In this document: positions 8,892-19,282 of the stretch, piece by piece
How positions within the stretch are numbered: the first letter of the stretch is position 1
How the letters are laid out: every line of letters begins with the position of its first letter
DNA from: Labrys miyagiensis
Lineage (GTDB): Bacteria > Pseudomonadota > Alphaproteobacteria > Rhizobiales > Labraceae
Length of the DNA stretch: 64,000 nt
Reading direction: 5' to 3'
NCBI RefSeq assembly: GCF_030160835.1
Contig: NZ_BSPC01000045.1
Location: forward strand, 1-64,000
Notes under the pieces: model-generated
The model's input: only the letters and a program-made list of their open reading frames with translations
What the model was told of the DNA's origin: nothing
The model's database searches: none
Program-made: the position numbers and the translations under genes

Positions 8892-11192
8892 TCAATCATT
8901 CCCGTCCGGAGCGGCTATGTCCACCGCCGAATCCGCATCCGGTGCCTGTATCGGTGCCGCCGGTGCCGGCACGGAGACCTTCACTGCCCAGGCCGGCATC
9001 GGCGCCCAGGGCCGCGACGACCCGAGATCGCGGGCCGTGACCACCCGCCAGCGTGTTTCACCACCCTTCTCGGTGGGAGGATCGGCGTAGAGAGCGACCG
9101 AGCCGGCGGCGTAGATGAGGTCGCGGTTGAGCACGATCCCCTTGCCCGCGCAGCTCGTGCCGAGGGTGATGGGGCCGGCCAGCACACTGACATGGCCGCA
9201 ATCCTCCTCCGCCGCATTGAGAGTGCGGTCGAGCATGAAGACATCGCCGCCCTCAATCGGCGCTGAGCAGCCCTCCTTGTCGCACAGGCGCTGCTCGGCG
9301 AGGCTGGGATCATCGGGCTTGCGTCGATCGCCCATCGCCAGCAGCCATTGCTGCACGGCGAAGTTGTCGGAGCGGTTGGCAAGGGAGGTCAGGGAATCGC
9401 CCTTGCGGACCAGTGCAGCATGGCCGCTGGCGCCGAAGACCGCGACCGGAGCCTGCGCCGTCGCAGCCACGGCGATGCCGCCGAACAGAGGAACGAGCGT
9501 GAAGACCACAAGCCGGCTGCGCATCAGGGTGAGCAGCACAAGAGTGATTGAGAACAGACAGAGCGCAACGGACGAGAATTGCGGCAGGACGAGATCCGAG
9601 CCCGGCCATGTCGCGACATAGCGCGCCACCTGCATGAACAGCCCGACCGACCAGCCCATCAGGTGCCAGAAGAAAGCCCCGTAGCCCAAAGGCTCGGCCA
9701 GCACCGCCAGCAAGGCCAGCGGCATCATCAGGAAGGAGACGATCGGCGTCGCCACCAGATTGGAGGCGAGCGACTGCAAGGTCAGGCGGTGGAAGTGATA
9801 GGCGGAGAAGGGTGCGGTCGCGAGCGAAGCCACCAGTGTCGTCAGCATCATCGCCAGCAGGATGCCGAAGCCCGAAGCGATGCCACGTTCCCAGAAGGTC
9901 GCGTGCTTGGCCCGCTTGCGCTTGCCCCAGGCGTCATGCGCCGCCACCAGCATGGCGACGGCCGCGAAGGACATCTGGAAGCTCGGACCAAGCAACTGCT
10001 CCGGCGTGGTGAGCAGTACGAAGCTGGCGGCAAGCGCCACGTTGCGCCGCGTGATAGCGCTGCGCCCGAGCGCCACCGCCAGCAGCACGATGGCGGTCAT
10101 CACGAAGGAGCGCACGGTCGCAACCTCCGCGCCCGAGAACAGCGTATAGGCTGCGGCAGGCACCAGGGAGAGCATCGCGGCGATTTCCTTGGCTCCCCGA
10201 TAGAGCACGACACGGCCGGAGAGCGCCAGCACGGCACGGATCAGGGCGAAGAGGCCACCGGCGAACAGGGCCATATGGAGGCCGGAAATCGAGACGACAT
10301 GATAGAGGCCGGAGGCGCGCAAGGCGTCGTTGGCCTCGTTCGGGATCTCGCCGCGCTTTCCCGTGACCTGCGAGGCCGCGATCGCGCCGTTCTCGCCAGG
10401 AACCGCCTCGACGATACGCTGCGTCAGGCGGTTGCGCTGGGTGTCGATCCAGATGTTGAAGGCTTCGGCGTAACCGGGTTCGACAGGCGTCGCCGCCGGC
10501 GCGATCTTGCCGGCGACGAAGCCGACGGCGCCGATCCCGTCGAAGAAGGCATCCCGGGCAAAGTCGTATCCGCCCGGCAGGGCCGGCGGTGGCGGAGGGC
10601 GCATCACTGCCTTGACGGTGATGCTGTCGCCAGCCTTGAGATCTCCCGCCCGGCGCAGCGTGAGGCGAATCTGGCCCGGCATGGCCTCAACGGACAGCCC
10701 CTCGATCGCAACCGGCCGCATGATGATACGGGCACTGCCGCCGAGCCGGGATTCCAGCGAGAGCACCAGCCCCGTGACGTTGCCGGAAAGCGACCGGCCG
10801 AGTTGCGGCGTGGCCACGCTCATGGTGCGCAGCTTGGCGGAGCAGAAGCCGACACCGATGGCGGCAAGGCAGACAAGCGCTACATGCAGCCACCAGCGTC
10901 TGCGTGACGCATAGGCGGTAGCGGTGACGACGGAGGTGGCGATCAGGGGCGCTGCCAGGCCCGGTTCGTCGGGCGCCGCGAAATAGGCGATGACGCCGAG
11001 ACCCAGGAAGATGGGAACGACCAGGGCCAGCTCGAAGGCCGCCACTTCCGCAGCTGCGCCCTTGGCGAGCCAGGCCAGCACGCCACCCAAGGCGCGGCCG
11101 GCCCAGTCGGTGCCTGGGAGGACGAGACTCCCCTCGCCCCGCCAGCCGCCGAGAACACCAACTCTTACACGTCCCCGATCATTCCCAGGCAA
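8892..11192 (-). CDS. comEC: ComEC/Rec2 family membrane protein
   Basis: A 766-residue polytopic membrane protein related to the ComEC channel that carries single-stranded DNA across the inner membrane in competent bacteria. The N-terminal hydrophobic part and DUF4131-like region reach about residue 250. The competence domain carries the signature YHVVSISGLHMALFAG near 295-310, followed by some eight transmembrane segments to about residue 590. The C-terminal 170 residues align with the position of the metallo-beta-lactamase-like domain, but no HxHxDH motif is visible. It is divergent from gltX. Whether the organism takes up DNA cannot be told. Confidence 0.9.
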   Translation of the reverse strand: MPGNDRGRVRVGVLGGWRGEGSLVLPGTDWAGRALGGVLAWLAKGAAAEVAAFELALVVPIFLGLGVIAYFAAPDEPGLAAPLIATSVVTATAYASRRRWWLHVALVCLAAIGVGFCSAKLRTMSVATPQLGRSLSGNVTGLVLSLESRLGGSARIIMRPVAIEGLSVEAMPGQIRLTLRRAGDLKAGDSITVKAVMRPPPPPALPGGYDFARDAFFDGIGAVGFVAGKIAPAATPVEPGYAEAFNIWIDTQRNRLTQRIVEAVPGENGAIAASQVTGKRGEIPNEANDALRASGLYHVVSISGLHMALFAGGLFALIRAVLALSGRVVLYRGAKEIAAMLSLVPAAAYTLFSGAEVATVRSFVMTAIVLLAVALGRSAITRRNVALAASFVLLTTPEQLLGPSFQMSFAAVAMLVAAHDAWGKRKRAKHATFWERGIASGFGILLAMMLTTLVASLATAPFSAYHFHRLTLQSLASNLVATPIVSFLMMPLALLAVLAEPLGYGAFFWHLMGWSVGLFMQVARYVATWPGSDLVLPQFSSVALCLFSITLVLLTLMRSRLVVFTLVPLFGGIAVAATAQAPVAVFGASGHAALVRKGDSLTSLANRSDNFAVQQWLLAMGDRRKPDDPSLAEQRLCDKEGCSAPIEGGDVFMLDRTLNAAEEDCGHVSVLAGPITLGTSCAGKGIVLNRDLIYAAGSVALYADPPTEKGGETRWRVVTARDLGSSRPWAPMPAWAVKVSVPAPAAPIQAPDADSAVDIAAPDGND

Positions 11193-11323
11193 AGGCGCCC
11201 CCGCCGCTACCGCCCGATGAAACCCTGTGCTAAACGCCCTAGCCTATTTATTTAACCGCCGCTCGCCAAGGGGTTGCCTGGCGCGAGTGTTTCGCCCGCC
11301 TGCCTTTGGAATTGTCAGCCCCG

Positions 11324-12754
11324 ATGTCTTCGCCCGTCGTCACCCGTTTCGCCCCCTCGCCCACCGGCTTCCTCCATATCGGCGGCGGCCGCACGGCCCT
11401 GTTCAACTGGCTCTATGCCAGGGCCAAGGGCGGCAAGATGCTGCTGCGCATCGAGGACACCGACCGCGAACGCTCGACCGACGCGGCCATTGCCGCCATC
11501 CTCGACGGCCTGTCCTGGCTCGGCCTCGACTGGGACGGCGAGCCGATCTTCCAGTTCGCCCGCGCCGCCCGCCATCGCGAGGTGGCCGAGACCATGCTCG
11601 CCCAGGGCAAGGCCTATTATTGCTACTGCACGCCGCAGGAACTGGACGAGATGCGCGAGAAGGCCCGCAAGGAGGGCCGCGCGCCGCGTTACAACGGTTA
11701 TTGGCGCGACCGTGACCCCGCGACCGCGCCCAAGGACGTCAAGCCGGTCATCCGCCTGCGCGCACCCAGCGAGGGCACCACCGTCATCGACGACGACGTG
11801 CAGGGCACGGTGACCTGGTCCAACACGGACCTCGACGATCTCGTCCTGCTTCGCTCTGACGGGACGCCGACCTATATGCTCGCGGTGGTGGTCGACGATC
11901 ACGACATGGGGGTCACCCACATCATCCGGGGCGACGACCATCTCACCAATGCGGCGCGTCAGAAGCAGATCTACGAGGCGATGGGCTGGGAAGTACCGCA
12001 CATGGCCCATATCCCGCTGATTCACGGCCCGGATGGCGCCAAGCTTTCCAAGCGCCACGGCGCCCTGGGCGTCGACGCCTATCGCGCCATGGGCTATCTG
12101 CCGGCCGCCATGCGCAACTATCTCGTGCGTCTGTCCTGGAGCCATGGCGATCAGGAAGTCTTCTCGACCCAGGAGATGATCGAATATTTCGACACCAGCG
12201 CCATCGGCAAGTCGGCGGCGCGCTTCGACTTCAAGAAGCTCGAGAACCTCAACGGCCTCTATATGCGCAGCTCCAGCGACGAGGAGCTGATGGCGGCCAT
12301 CGACCAGCTGCTGCCGCATATTCCGGAAGGGCCGGTCCTTGCCGTGGCACTTGCGGCCGGCAATGGCGCCAAGCGGGTGCAGTTGCTGGCGGCCATGCCC
12401 GGCCTCAAGGAGCGCGCCAAGACGCTGATCGAGCTGCTGGATGGGGCGAACTTCCTGTTCGTCTTCCGGCCGCTGCCGCTTGACGACAAGGCCAGGGCGG
12501 TGCTCAGCGACGAGGCGCGCACCACGATCGCCGCGCTCGTGCCGCGTCTGGAGGCTGTGACGGAATGGAGCGCCGCGGCCACGGAAGCCGTGGTGCGCGC
12601 ATTGGCCGAAGAGACGGGTGCCAAGCTCGGCACCCTCGCGCAGCCGCTGCGCGCGGCGCTCACCGGCCGTACCACCTCCCCGCCGGTCTTCGACGTACTC
12701 GCTGTGCTCGGCCGCGAGGAAAGCCTGGCGCGGCTCAAGGACCAGGCCGCCTGA
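11324..12754 (+). CDS. gltX: Glutamyl-tRNA synthetase
   Basis: A class I aminoacyl-tRNA synthetase of 476 residues that charges tRNA-Glu (and, where GatCAB is used, tRNA-Gln). The HIGH motif appears as [13 protein letters not shown] near residues 10-22 and the KMSKS-type motif as AKLSKRHG near 240. The C-terminal part is the usual alpha-helical anticodon-binding domain. The ATG at 11324 ([13 protein letters not shown]) is preferred; a TTG at 11306 would add six residues. Many alphaproteobacteria carry two gltX copies; only one lies here. Confidence 0.96.
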   Translation: MSSPVVTRFAPSPTGFLHIGGGRTALFNWLYARAKGGKMLLRIEDTDRERSTDAAIAAILDGLSWLGLDWDGEPIFQFARAARHREVAETMLAQGKAYYCYCTPQELDEMREKARKEGRAPRYNGYWRDRDPATAPKDVKPVIRLRAPSEGTTVIDDDVQGTVTWSNTDLDDLVLLRSDGTPTYMLAVVVDDHDMGVTHIIRGDDHLTNAARQKQIYEAMGWEVPHMAHIPLIHGPDGAKLSKRHGALGVDAYRAMGYLPAAMRNYLVRLSWSHGDQEVFSTQEMIEYFDTSAIGKSAARFDFKKLENLNGLYMRSSSDEELMAAIDQLLPHIPEGPVLAVALAAGNGAKRVQLLAAMPGLKERAKTLIELLDGANFLFVFRPLPLDDKARAVLSDEARTTIAALVPRLEAVTEWSAAATEAVVRALAEETGAKLGTLAQPLRAALTGRTTSPPVFDVLAVLGREESLARLKDQAA

Positions 12755-13049
12755 TTGCCTCCAAACTTGGGCACTCGCTCATGGTGTGAGCCTTTGCTAC
12801 AAGAATGGCGCCGATTTGGCGTCATTTTCACGTCGCATGCGAAACTGCCTGTCAGCGCAATCGTGTAATCGTCACGCGCCTCACGCGCGGTAAAGCGAAC
12901 CGTCGGTTTGGTCTTCTGTCATTCTTGCGGCGTTGCAGCAAATGGTCTACCCAACGTGAACGGATCCACGGATACGTTTGCCCTTGCAGGGCCGGACCCG
13001 GAAACGGGCCCGGGCGTAGCGTGCAGATTTTCCGTGCAAGGAGGATTTC

Positions 13050-14345
13050 ATGACCGGTAATGCGGCGACTCTGACTATTGACGACAAGACGATCGAGTTG
13101 CCAACCAAGGGCGGCTCCGTCGGTCCGACGGTCGTCGACATTGCATCACTTTATAAGCATACGGGTATGTTTACTTACGATCCGGGTTTCACCTCGACAG
13201 CGAGCTGTGAGTCCCAGATCACCTATATTGACGGCGACGAGGGCGTTCTGCTCTACCGCGGCTATCCGATCGAGCAACTCGCCGAGCATGGCGACTTCCT
13301 CGAGACCTGCTATCTCCTGCTCTACGGCGAATTGCCGACCATGGCCCAGAAGGCTGATTTCGACTATCGCGTCACGCGCCACACCATGGTGCACGAGCAG
13401 ATGGCTCGCTTCTTCCAGGGCTTCCGCCGCGACGCCCATCCGATGGCGGTCATGGTCGCCTCGGTCGGCGCTCTCTCGGCCTTCTATCACGACTCGACCG
13501 ACATCGCCGATCCGCACCAGCGCATGATCTCCTCGATGCGCCTGATCGCCAAGATGCCGACGCTGGCGGCGATGGCCTACAAATACACGATCGGCCAGCC
13601 CTTCGTGTATCCGCAGAACAATCTCGACTACCCCTCCAACTTCCTGCGCATGTGCTTCTCGGTGCCTTGCGAGGAATACAAGCCCAACCCGATCCTTGCC
13701 CGCGCACTCGACCGCATCTTCATCCTGCATGCCGACCACGAGCAGAACGCCTCGACGTCGACGGTGCGCCTCGCCGGTTCCTCGGGCGCCAACCCCTTCG
13801 CCTGCATCGCCGCCGGCATTGCCTGCCTCTGGGGCCCTGCCCATGGCGGCGCGAACGAAGCGGCACTCAAGATGCTCAGCGAGATCGGCACGGTGGACCG
13901 CATCCCGCACTATATCGCCAAGGCCAAGGACAAGAACGATCCGTTCCGTCTGATGGGCTTCGGGCACCGCGTCTACAAGAACTACGATCCGCGCGCCAAG
14001 ATCATGCAGCGCACCACGCATGAGGTGCTGAACGAACTCGGCCACAAGGACGATCCGCTGCTGGAAGTGGCGCTCGAGCTCGAGCGCATCGCGCTGCACG
14101 ACGACTATTTCATCGAGAAGAAGCTCTATCCGAATATCGACTTCTACTCGGGCATCACGCTCAAGGCGATGGGCTTCCCCACCTCGATGTTCACCGTGCT
14201 GTTCGCTCTCGCCCGCACCGTCGGCTGGATCGCACAGTGGAAGGAAATGATCGAGGATCCGTCCCAGAAGATCGGCCGTCCGCGCCAGCTCTACACCGGC
14301 GCTACCCGCCGCGACTACATCTCCCCGGCCCAGCGCCGCGGATAA
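13050..14345 (+). CDS. gltA: Citrate synthase (type II)
   Basis: Condenses oxaloacetate and acetyl-CoA at the entry of the TCA cycle. The 431 residues match the hexameric type II enzyme, with [21 protein letters not shown] near 55-75, [20 protein letters not shown] near 230-250, [15 protein letters not shown] near 268-282 and [16 protein letters not shown] near 309-324, which hold the catalytic histidines. AAGGAGG stands just upstream of the ATG. The 295 bases before it contain no gene and presumably carry the promoter. A terminator follows at 14353. Confidence 0.98.
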   Translation: MTGNAATLTIDDKTIELPTKGGSVGPTVVDIASLYKHTGMFTYDPGFTSTASCESQITYIDGDEGVLLYRGYPIEQLAEHGDFLETCYLLLYGELPTMAQKADFDYRVTRHTMVHEQMARFFQGFRRDAHPMAVMVASVGALSAFYHDSTDIADPHQRMISSMRLIAKMPTLAAMAYKYTIGQPFVYPQNNLDYPSNFLRMCFSVPCEEYKPNPILARALDRIFILHADHEQNASTSTVRLAGSSGANPFACIAAGIACLWGPAHGGANEAALKMLSEIGTVDRIPHYIAKAKDKNDPFRLMGFGHRVYKNYDPRAKIMQRTTHEVLNELGHKDDPLLEVALELERIALHDDYFIEKKLYPNIDFYSGITLKAMGFPTSMFTVLFALARTVGWIAQWKEMIEDPSQKIGRPRQLYTGATRRDYISPAQRRG

Positions 14346-14352
14346 GCAAAGA

Positions 14353-14378
14353 GGGCCGGTCCAAGGATCGGCCCTTTT
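14353..14378 (+). terminator. gltA rho-independent terminator
   Basis: GGGCCG (14353-14358) pairs with CGGCCC (14369-14374), followed by TTTT, 8 bases after the gltA stop. Confidence 0.75.
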
Positions 14379-14443
14379 GGTGGGCCGACATTTTTTTGCA
14401 TCCAGGATAGTGCTTCCACGCCGGTCTGAAGACCGGCACACGA

Positions 14444-15604
14444 TTATCGGCGCATCGTCTCCAGCACGATCCGGGCGGCACGCTGGGAAGGTGTCTCGCC
14501 CACCACCTGCATGCGCCGGTCGATCTCGTCGAAAGCCTGCATCTGCCCTGCGCGCTCCGGCGTATCGCCCAGAAGCGGCGCAAAGATAGCGGCGAGATTG
14601 TCGGGGATGACTTCCTCCTGGAACAGTTCGGGCACCGCCCGGCGGTCCACGACCAGGTTCGGCAACAGAAAGAACGGCGCCTTCACCAGGCGGCGCGCGA
14701 TAAAGGCCTCCCAGGCCGGGAAGCGATAGGCGCCGATCATCGGGATCTGCGACAGAGCGAGTTCCAGCGTCACCGTGCCGGAGGCCGCGAGCGCACCGCG
14801 AGCGCGCCGGAAGGCGGCAAACTTCTCGGCCTCGTCCGAGACCACCAGCGGCTTCTGAGGCCAGGAGGCTGTCGCCTCCTTCAAATGAGCGGCATGGCGC
14901 GCCACCGTCGGCAGGACCGTGTCGAATGCGCCGATCGTGGCCTGCAGGCGCTGCAGTGTCGCCCCGAAGATGCCGGTCAGCCGTGCCACTTCGCCCGAAC
15001 GGCTGCCGGGCAGCACGAGGACCAGCGGCTTCTCGCCATCGCGCACGGCCTGCTCGGCGGCATTCGGGCGCAGTTCGTCAAGGCGCTCCATCAGGGGATG
15101 GCCGACATAGCTGCAAGGTGGCCCGTCCAAGCGCAGATAGGCCGCCGGCTCGAAGGGGAGCAAAGCGAGGACATGGTCGACATAGGCCTTCATCTTTTTC
15201 GCCCGTCCCGGCCGCCAGGCCCAGACGCTGGGCGAGACATAGTTGACGATCGGCAGGTTCGGCAGGCGCTTGCGCACACGCTTGGCGACGGCGTGCGTGA
15301 AATCCGGGCTGTCGATGATGACAAGCCCGTCAGGGGGCTCGGCCACGATATGGTCTATCGCCATCCAGGCGCGGGCGCGGATCGTGGGATAGCGCTTGAT
15401 GACATCGCCAAGGCCCATGACGGCGATATCGTCGAGCGGAAACAGGCTTTCCATGCCCTCGCGGATCATGGCCGGGCCAGCCACCCCTGTGAAACGGATG
15501 GGGCCCTGTACTGCGGCTCTCAAGGCCTGGATCAGCTTGAAACCAAGCTGGTCGCCTGAATGCTCGCCGATGACCAGGGCGATATGGAGGGCGCGCTCCG
15601 TCAT
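14444..15604 (-). CDS. lpxB: Lipid-A-disaccharide synthase
   Basis: LpxB joins lipid X and UDP-2,3-diacylglucosamine to form the tetraacyl disaccharide of lipid A, at the inner face of the inner membrane. The 386 residues show the GT19 motifs VIGEHSGDQLG near the start, YVSPSVWAWRPGRAKKM near 125-141, YVGHPLMERL near 164, VLPGSRSGEV near 195-204, and the C-terminal nucleotide-binding region around SGTVTLELAL. It is the last gene of the lpxD-fabZ-lpxA-lpxI-lpxB cluster; its start overlaps the lpxI stop (ATGA). Confidence 0.97.
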   Translation of the reverse strand: MTERALHIALVIGEHSGDQLGFKLIQALRAAVQGPIRFTGVAGPAMIREGMESLFPLDDIAVMGLGDVIKRYPTIRARAWMAIDHIVAEPPDGLVIIDSPDFTHAVAKRVRKRLPNLPIVNYVSPSVWAWRPGRAKKMKAYVDHVLALLPFEPAAYLRLDGPPCSYVGHPLMERLDELRPNAAEQAVRDGEKPLVLVLPGSRSGEVARLTGIFGATLQRLQATIGAFDTVLPTVARHAAHLKEATASWPQKPLVVSDEAEKFAAFRRARGALAASGTVTLELALSQIPMIGAYRFPAWEAFIARRLVKAPFFLLPNLVVDRRAVPELFQEEVIPDNLAAIFAPLLGDTPERAGQMQAFDEIDRRMQVVGETPSQRAARIVLETMRR

Positions 15605-16485
15605 GGCGTGACACCGATGATATAGAGGCCGGCGGCGTCGGCGGCCTTGATAGTCGTCTCACGCTCCACCACCAGCACGCTGCCCGCCTCGATGGCGATG
15701 CCGCCAAGCCCGGCCTCGCGGGCCAGACGCACCGTGCGCGGGCCGATGGCCGGCAGGTCGACACGGAAGTCCTGGCCCGGCTTGGCGGCCTTCACCAGCA
15801 CGCCACCCGACTGCTCGGCCACCGCCGGCCGGCCATGGCGTAACAGGCGGCCGATCAGGCCCTTGCGCCGCAGTCCGGTCACGCGACGGATCATGTTATC
15901 GGTGCCCTCGGCAGCCTCTACCGCGAGCACACGGCGCTGGACCACCACGACACCCTGGCCGATATCGCTCGCCCCCATGGCCGCCAGGGCCTTCTGCCCG
16001 CAGGCAATGTCCTGCCTATCGGCCTCATCAGGCGCATGGCGGCCGAGCAAGCCAGCCTGCGCCATCAGCCCGGGGGCAACGTCGCGCACGCCGAGCACGG
16101 GAAAGCCATTGTCCTCGAGAAAGGCAATGATGCCGCGCAGGAGATTGTCGTCCCCGCCCTGCACCACCTTGCGGATCTCATCGCGGTTGCGCACCGCCTC
16201 GTAACCCGCCATCACCAGCCCGATCCCGGGGCGGTGCACGGTGCCGGCCATGATCACGGCCCGTGCCTTCAGGCCGTCGAGAGCCGCCAGCACGCCATTG
16301 GGATCGAGCATGCCGACCGGCTGCTGCCTGAAGGCCGAGAAATCGGCATTGGCGACGCCCTTGATCGGCAGGATCGCCACCTCCTCCTGGCGCCCGGCCA
16401 CTTCCGCGGCAATTTCCGCCGGCAATCGGCCGGCCCCGGCGATGATCGCCAGAGGGCCCTCGCCGGTGCGGGCGCCTGCGCTCAC
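15601..16485 (-). CDS. lpxI: UDP-2,3-diacylglucosamine pyrophosphatase LpxI
   Basis: LpxI (DUF1009 family) cleaves UDP-2,3-diacylglucosamine to lipid X in bacteria lacking LpxH; alphaproteobacteria typically use it. The 294 residues start with a GTG that overlaps the lpxA stop (GTGA). The N-terminal part carries LAIIAGAGRLPAEIA, and the C-terminal domain shows ALAAMGASDIGQGVVVVQRRVLAVEAAEGTDNMI, a family hallmark, plus KAAKPGQDFRVDLPAIGPRTV. Its position between lpxA and lpxB fits the pathway order. Confidence 0.96.
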   Translation of the reverse strand: MSAGARTGEGPLAIIAGAGRLPAEIAAEVAGRQEEVAILPIKGVANADFSAFRQQPVGMLDPNGVLAALDGLKARAVIMAGTVHRPGIGLVMAGYEAVRNRDEIRKVVQGGDDNLLRGIIAFLEDNGFPVLGVRDVAPGLMAQAGLLGRHAPDEADRQDIACGQKALAAMGASDIGQGVVVVQRRVLAVEAAEGTDNMIRRVTGLRRKGLIGRLLRHGRPAVAEQSGGVLVKAAKPGQDFRVDLPAIGPRTVRLAREAGLGGIAIEAGSVLVVERETTIKAADAAGLYIIGVTP

Positions 16486-17303
16486 GCCTCGGCGTCCGCC
16501 AGATCGCGCGGCGTCACCAGGGAGCGCTCACCGCCCGTTCGCACGAAGTCCACGATCTGCATCACCGCCGGCTGATCGGCGAACTCCGCCGCCACCTTCT
16601 CGACTCGCTCCTTGAGCGACCCTCCTGGCGTGAACAGCGCACGATAGGCACGGCGTAGCGCGTGGATCTGCTCGCGTTCGAAGCCACGGCGCTTGAGGCC
16701 GACGATGTTGAGCCCGGCAAGGCTGGCGCGGTTGCCAAGCGCCATGCCGAAGGGGATCACATCGTTCTCGACACCGGCCAGTCCGCCGATGAAGGCATGA
16801 GCACCAATGCGCGAAAACTGGTGCACAGCCGCGCCGCCGCCGATGATCACGTGCTCGCCGACCTGGACGTGACCGGCCAGCATGACATTGTTCGAGAAGA
16901 TGACATTGCTGCCGATCTTGCAGTCATGCGCGACATGGCTCTGCGCCAGGAACCAGCAGTGGTCGCCGGTCTGGGTGAGCAGGCCGCCGCCGGCGGTGCC
17001 GGGATGCATGGTCACGCCTTCGCGGATGACGCAATCGGCACCAACGATGAGCTTGGACACCTCACCGCGATACTTCATGTCCTGCGGCGGATGGCCGAGG
17101 GCGGCAAAGGAATAGATCTGCGTGCGGGCGCCCACCGTGGTGTGCCCGGTGACGACCACATGCGAGTGCAAGATCACCCCTTCGCCCAGGACGACGTTTT
17201 CGCCTACGAGGCAGAAAGGGCCGACCGACACGCCCGCGCCGAGGCTGGCGCCGGCGGCAACGAGTGCCGTCGGGTGGATGACGGGAACTGACGTCGGCGT
17301 CAT
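16482..17303 (-). CDS. lpxA: UDP-N-acetylglucosamine acyltransferase
   Basis: LpxA starts lipid A synthesis by moving a 3-hydroxyacyl chain from ACP to the 3-OH of UDP-GlcNAc. The 273 residues form the left-handed beta helix of hexapeptide repeats ([20 protein letters not shown] and onward), with the catalytic histidine near residue 126 in [12 protein letters not shown]. The C-terminal helical domain begins near residue 195. It overlaps fabZ upstream (ATGA) and lpxI downstream. Confidence 0.97.
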   Translation of the reverse strand: MTPTSVPVIHPTALVAAGASLGAGVSVGPFCLVGENVVLGEGVILHSHVVVTGHTTVGARTQIYSFAALGHPPQDMKYRGEVSKLIVGADCVIREGVTMHPGTAGGGLLTQTGDHCWFLAQSHVAHDCKIGSNVIFSNNVMLAGHVQVGEHVIIGGGAAVHQFSRIGAHAFIGGLAGVENDVIPFGMALGNRASLAGLNIVGLKRRGFEREQIHALRRAYRALFTPGGSLKERVEKVAAEFADQPAVMQIVDFVRTGGERSLVTPRDLADAEA

Positions 17304-17764
17304 TCCATCACCACCATAGCCGAAACCGTCGCTTCGGCGACGATGACGCCGTCAACCTTCGCCTCGCCCTTGTACCACCACATGTTTCGGCGGTTCTTGA
17401 TCTTGGTCATGTGCAAACGCACCTGATCACCTGGGGTAACGGGCTTGCGGAAGCGGCATTCGTCGATCGTCATGAAGTAGACGACCTTCGGGCGGGAATT
17501 GCCCATGGTATTGAGCACACAGATCGCCCCGGCGGTCTGCGCCATCGCCTCGATGACCAAGACGCCCGGCATCACCGGCTGCCCGGGGAAGTGGCCGGTG
17601 AAATGGGGCTCGTTGACGGTGACGTTCTTGATACCGATCGCGGAATTATCGTGGTCGATTTCGATGATGCGATCAACCAGCAGAAACGGATAGCGATGCG
17701 GCAGCAGCGTGAGCAGCTTACCGATATCGACGGACTCGAGTGTCGCAGGCGTTGTTTCAGTCAT
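17300..17764 (-). CDS. fabZ: 3-hydroxyacyl-ACP dehydratase FabZ
   Basis: FabZ dehydrates 3-hydroxyacyl-ACP in fatty acid elongation and competes with LpxA and LpxD for that substrate, which explains its place in the lipid A cluster. The 154-residue hot-dog-fold protein has the catalytic His58 in [14 protein letters not shown] and Glu72 in [11 protein letters not shown]. The stop overlaps the lpxA start. Confidence 0.97.
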   Translation of the reverse strand: MTETTPATLESVDIGKLLTLLPHRYPFLLVDRIIEIDHDNSAIGIKNVTVNEPHFTGHFPGQPVMPGVLVIEAMAQTAGAICVLNTMGNSRPKVVYFMTIDECRFRKPVTPGDQVRLHMTKIKNRRNMWWYKGEAKVDGVIVAEATVSAMVVME

Positions 17765-17848
17765 AACAGTCTCGTTTCTGGGCCGGCCCTGCCCCAGACA
17801 GGGCCGTTTCGTTGAATATAGCTGCCTTCTCCGGCTCCAGGTTGCGGC

Positions 17849-18913
17849 TCAGCCTTCGTTCTTGGTGTCGGACCGCACCCGCGTCTCCTTGACCAACCGC
17901 TTGAGCAGGGCCAATTCGCGGGCAAAGTCGCCCAGCGGCTGTGCCGGTGTGCCGGCCATGCGGGCGCCCGGCGGCACGTCGTCCTTCACATTGGCGGCGC
18001 CAGCGATCTGGGCTCCCATGCCGATGCGGATATGGCCGACAGTGGCGGAGGCTCCGCCCATGACCACGAAATCCTCCAGAACGGTCGATCCGGAAATGCC
18101 CACCTTGGCCACCAACACACAATGCCGACCCACCATGACGTTATGGCCGATCTGGACCTGATTATCGATCTTGGTGCCTTCGCCGACGATGGTGTCGCGA
18201 TTGGCGCCACGGTCAACTGTGGTTCCCGCGCCGATCTCGACATCGTCCTGGATCACGACCCGGCCGACTTGCGGCACCTTGAGGTGCCCGCGCGGTCCCA
18301 TCGAAAAGCCGAAGCCATCCTGACCGAGGCATGCGCCGGAATGGATGATGACACGGTTGCCGATAAGGGAATGCTGGATCACGGCATTGGCGCTGATCGA
18401 GCAGTCACGGCCGATGCGAACGTCGGGCCCAATCACCGCATTGGCACCGATGATCGTGCCGGCACCGATCTCCGCCCGCGGGCCAATGACGGCGCCGGGA
18501 TCGACGGTGACGCCGATCTCGAGCCGTGCCTCAGGGTGAACGACGGCGCCGGGCGAGACGCCCTTGGCCCCGAAGAAGGACTGGGGCCGAGCTGCCTCCG
18601 GGAACAGGGCGATGCCGATCTGCGCGAAGGCCCTGTAGGGCTCACGCGCCACCATGAGTGGGGCGCTCTTCGGGGCCCGGTCAAGGAATTTCGGCGAGAT
18701 CAGGATCAACGCCGCTTTGGAGGTCGCCAGCATCGGCAGGTAGTGCGGGTTTTCCAGGAAGCTGAGGTCGCCTTCCCCGGCCTGGTCGAGCGGTGCGACA
18801 CGTTCGACGGCGATATCCGCCGACAGGCCCTCAATGGGTTCCGCGCCGGTGAGACGGGTAATGTCCGCCACGGCGAGCCGGCTGCGCGCCCGAAAGAAAA
18901 CCGGATCAGTCAT
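17849..18913 (-). CDS. lpxD: UDP-3-O-(3-hydroxyacyl)glucosamine N-acyltransferase
   Basis: LpxD adds the second 3-hydroxyacyl chain, N-linked, in lipid A synthesis. The 354 residues contain an N-terminal uridine-binding domain (about 1-100, with [14 protein letters not shown]) and a hexapeptide-repeat beta helix with [17 protein letters not shown], holding the catalytic histidine. The start at 18913 ([11 protein letters not shown]) fits the family; ATG at 18916 or 18964 is possible. Many relatives have a skp/ompH gene between bamA and lpxD; here there is none. A strong terminator after bamA implies that lpxD has its own promoter. Confidence 0.96.
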   Translation of the reverse strand: MTDPVFFRARSRLAVADITRLTGAEPIEGLSADIAVERVAPLDQAGEGDLSFLENPHYLPMLATSKAALILISPKFLDRAPKSAPLMVAREPYRAFAQIGIALFPEAARPQSFFGAKGVSPGAVVHPEARLEIGVTVDPGAVIGPRAEIGAGTIIGANAVIGPDVRIGRDCSISANAVIQHSLIGNRVIIHSGACLGQDGFGFSMGPRGHLKVPQVGRVVIQDDVEIGAGTTVDRGANRDTIVGEGTKIDNQVQIGHNVMVGRHCVLVAKVGISGSTVLEDFVVMGGASATVGHIRIGMGAQIAGAANVKDDVPPGARMAGTPAQPLGDFARELALLKRLVKETRVRSDTKNEG

Positions 18914-19227
18914 CATATCCACGCTGCGATCAGCCTGTTGGAAATCAGCACCGGAGGACAGCAAGCCCGAAGCTGATATCAGTTCTTACGATTACACCCG
19001 CCGATTTGCAAAAAAGTTACCGGAAGTGAGTGGTCGCGCCAGCCCATACACGAGTCCGTCCGGCAAAGGCAAAACACTGAATATTTCAGAACGTTTCGCA
19101 TAAGGCGTCTTCCGATCCATTCGGATCAGGAAACCTTCGCATGCTATGGACTTATCTATATTCCTCACACGAACCGCCGACTACCCCACTCGAGTTTCTG
19201 CAATCTTCCAACACCAGTCGCGGCCAC
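18914..19227. other. Intergenic region between bamA terminator and lpxD
   Basis: No gene is supported on either strand. Since bamA ends in a strong terminator, this stretch must hold the promoter for lpxD-fabZ-lpxA-lpxI-lpxB, but no near-consensus -35/-10 pair stands out. Confidence 0.5.
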
Positions 19228-19262
19228 AAAAAACCGGCCGGCCACGTGGGGACCGGCCGGCC
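19228..19262 (-). terminator. bamA rho-independent terminator
   Basis: Read on the minus strand, CCGGCCGG, an 11-base loop and a second CCGGCCGG form a strong self-complementary stem, followed by six Ts. It begins about 20 bases after the bamA stop. Confidence 0.85.
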
Positions 19263-19282
19263 ATGGCAGACACGTCAGATCA

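Noticed and set aside
9579-10907. A 442-codon plus-strand frame inside comEC
   Set aside because: Gln/Arg/His-rich low-complexity translation with no domain; comEC on the other strand is clear.
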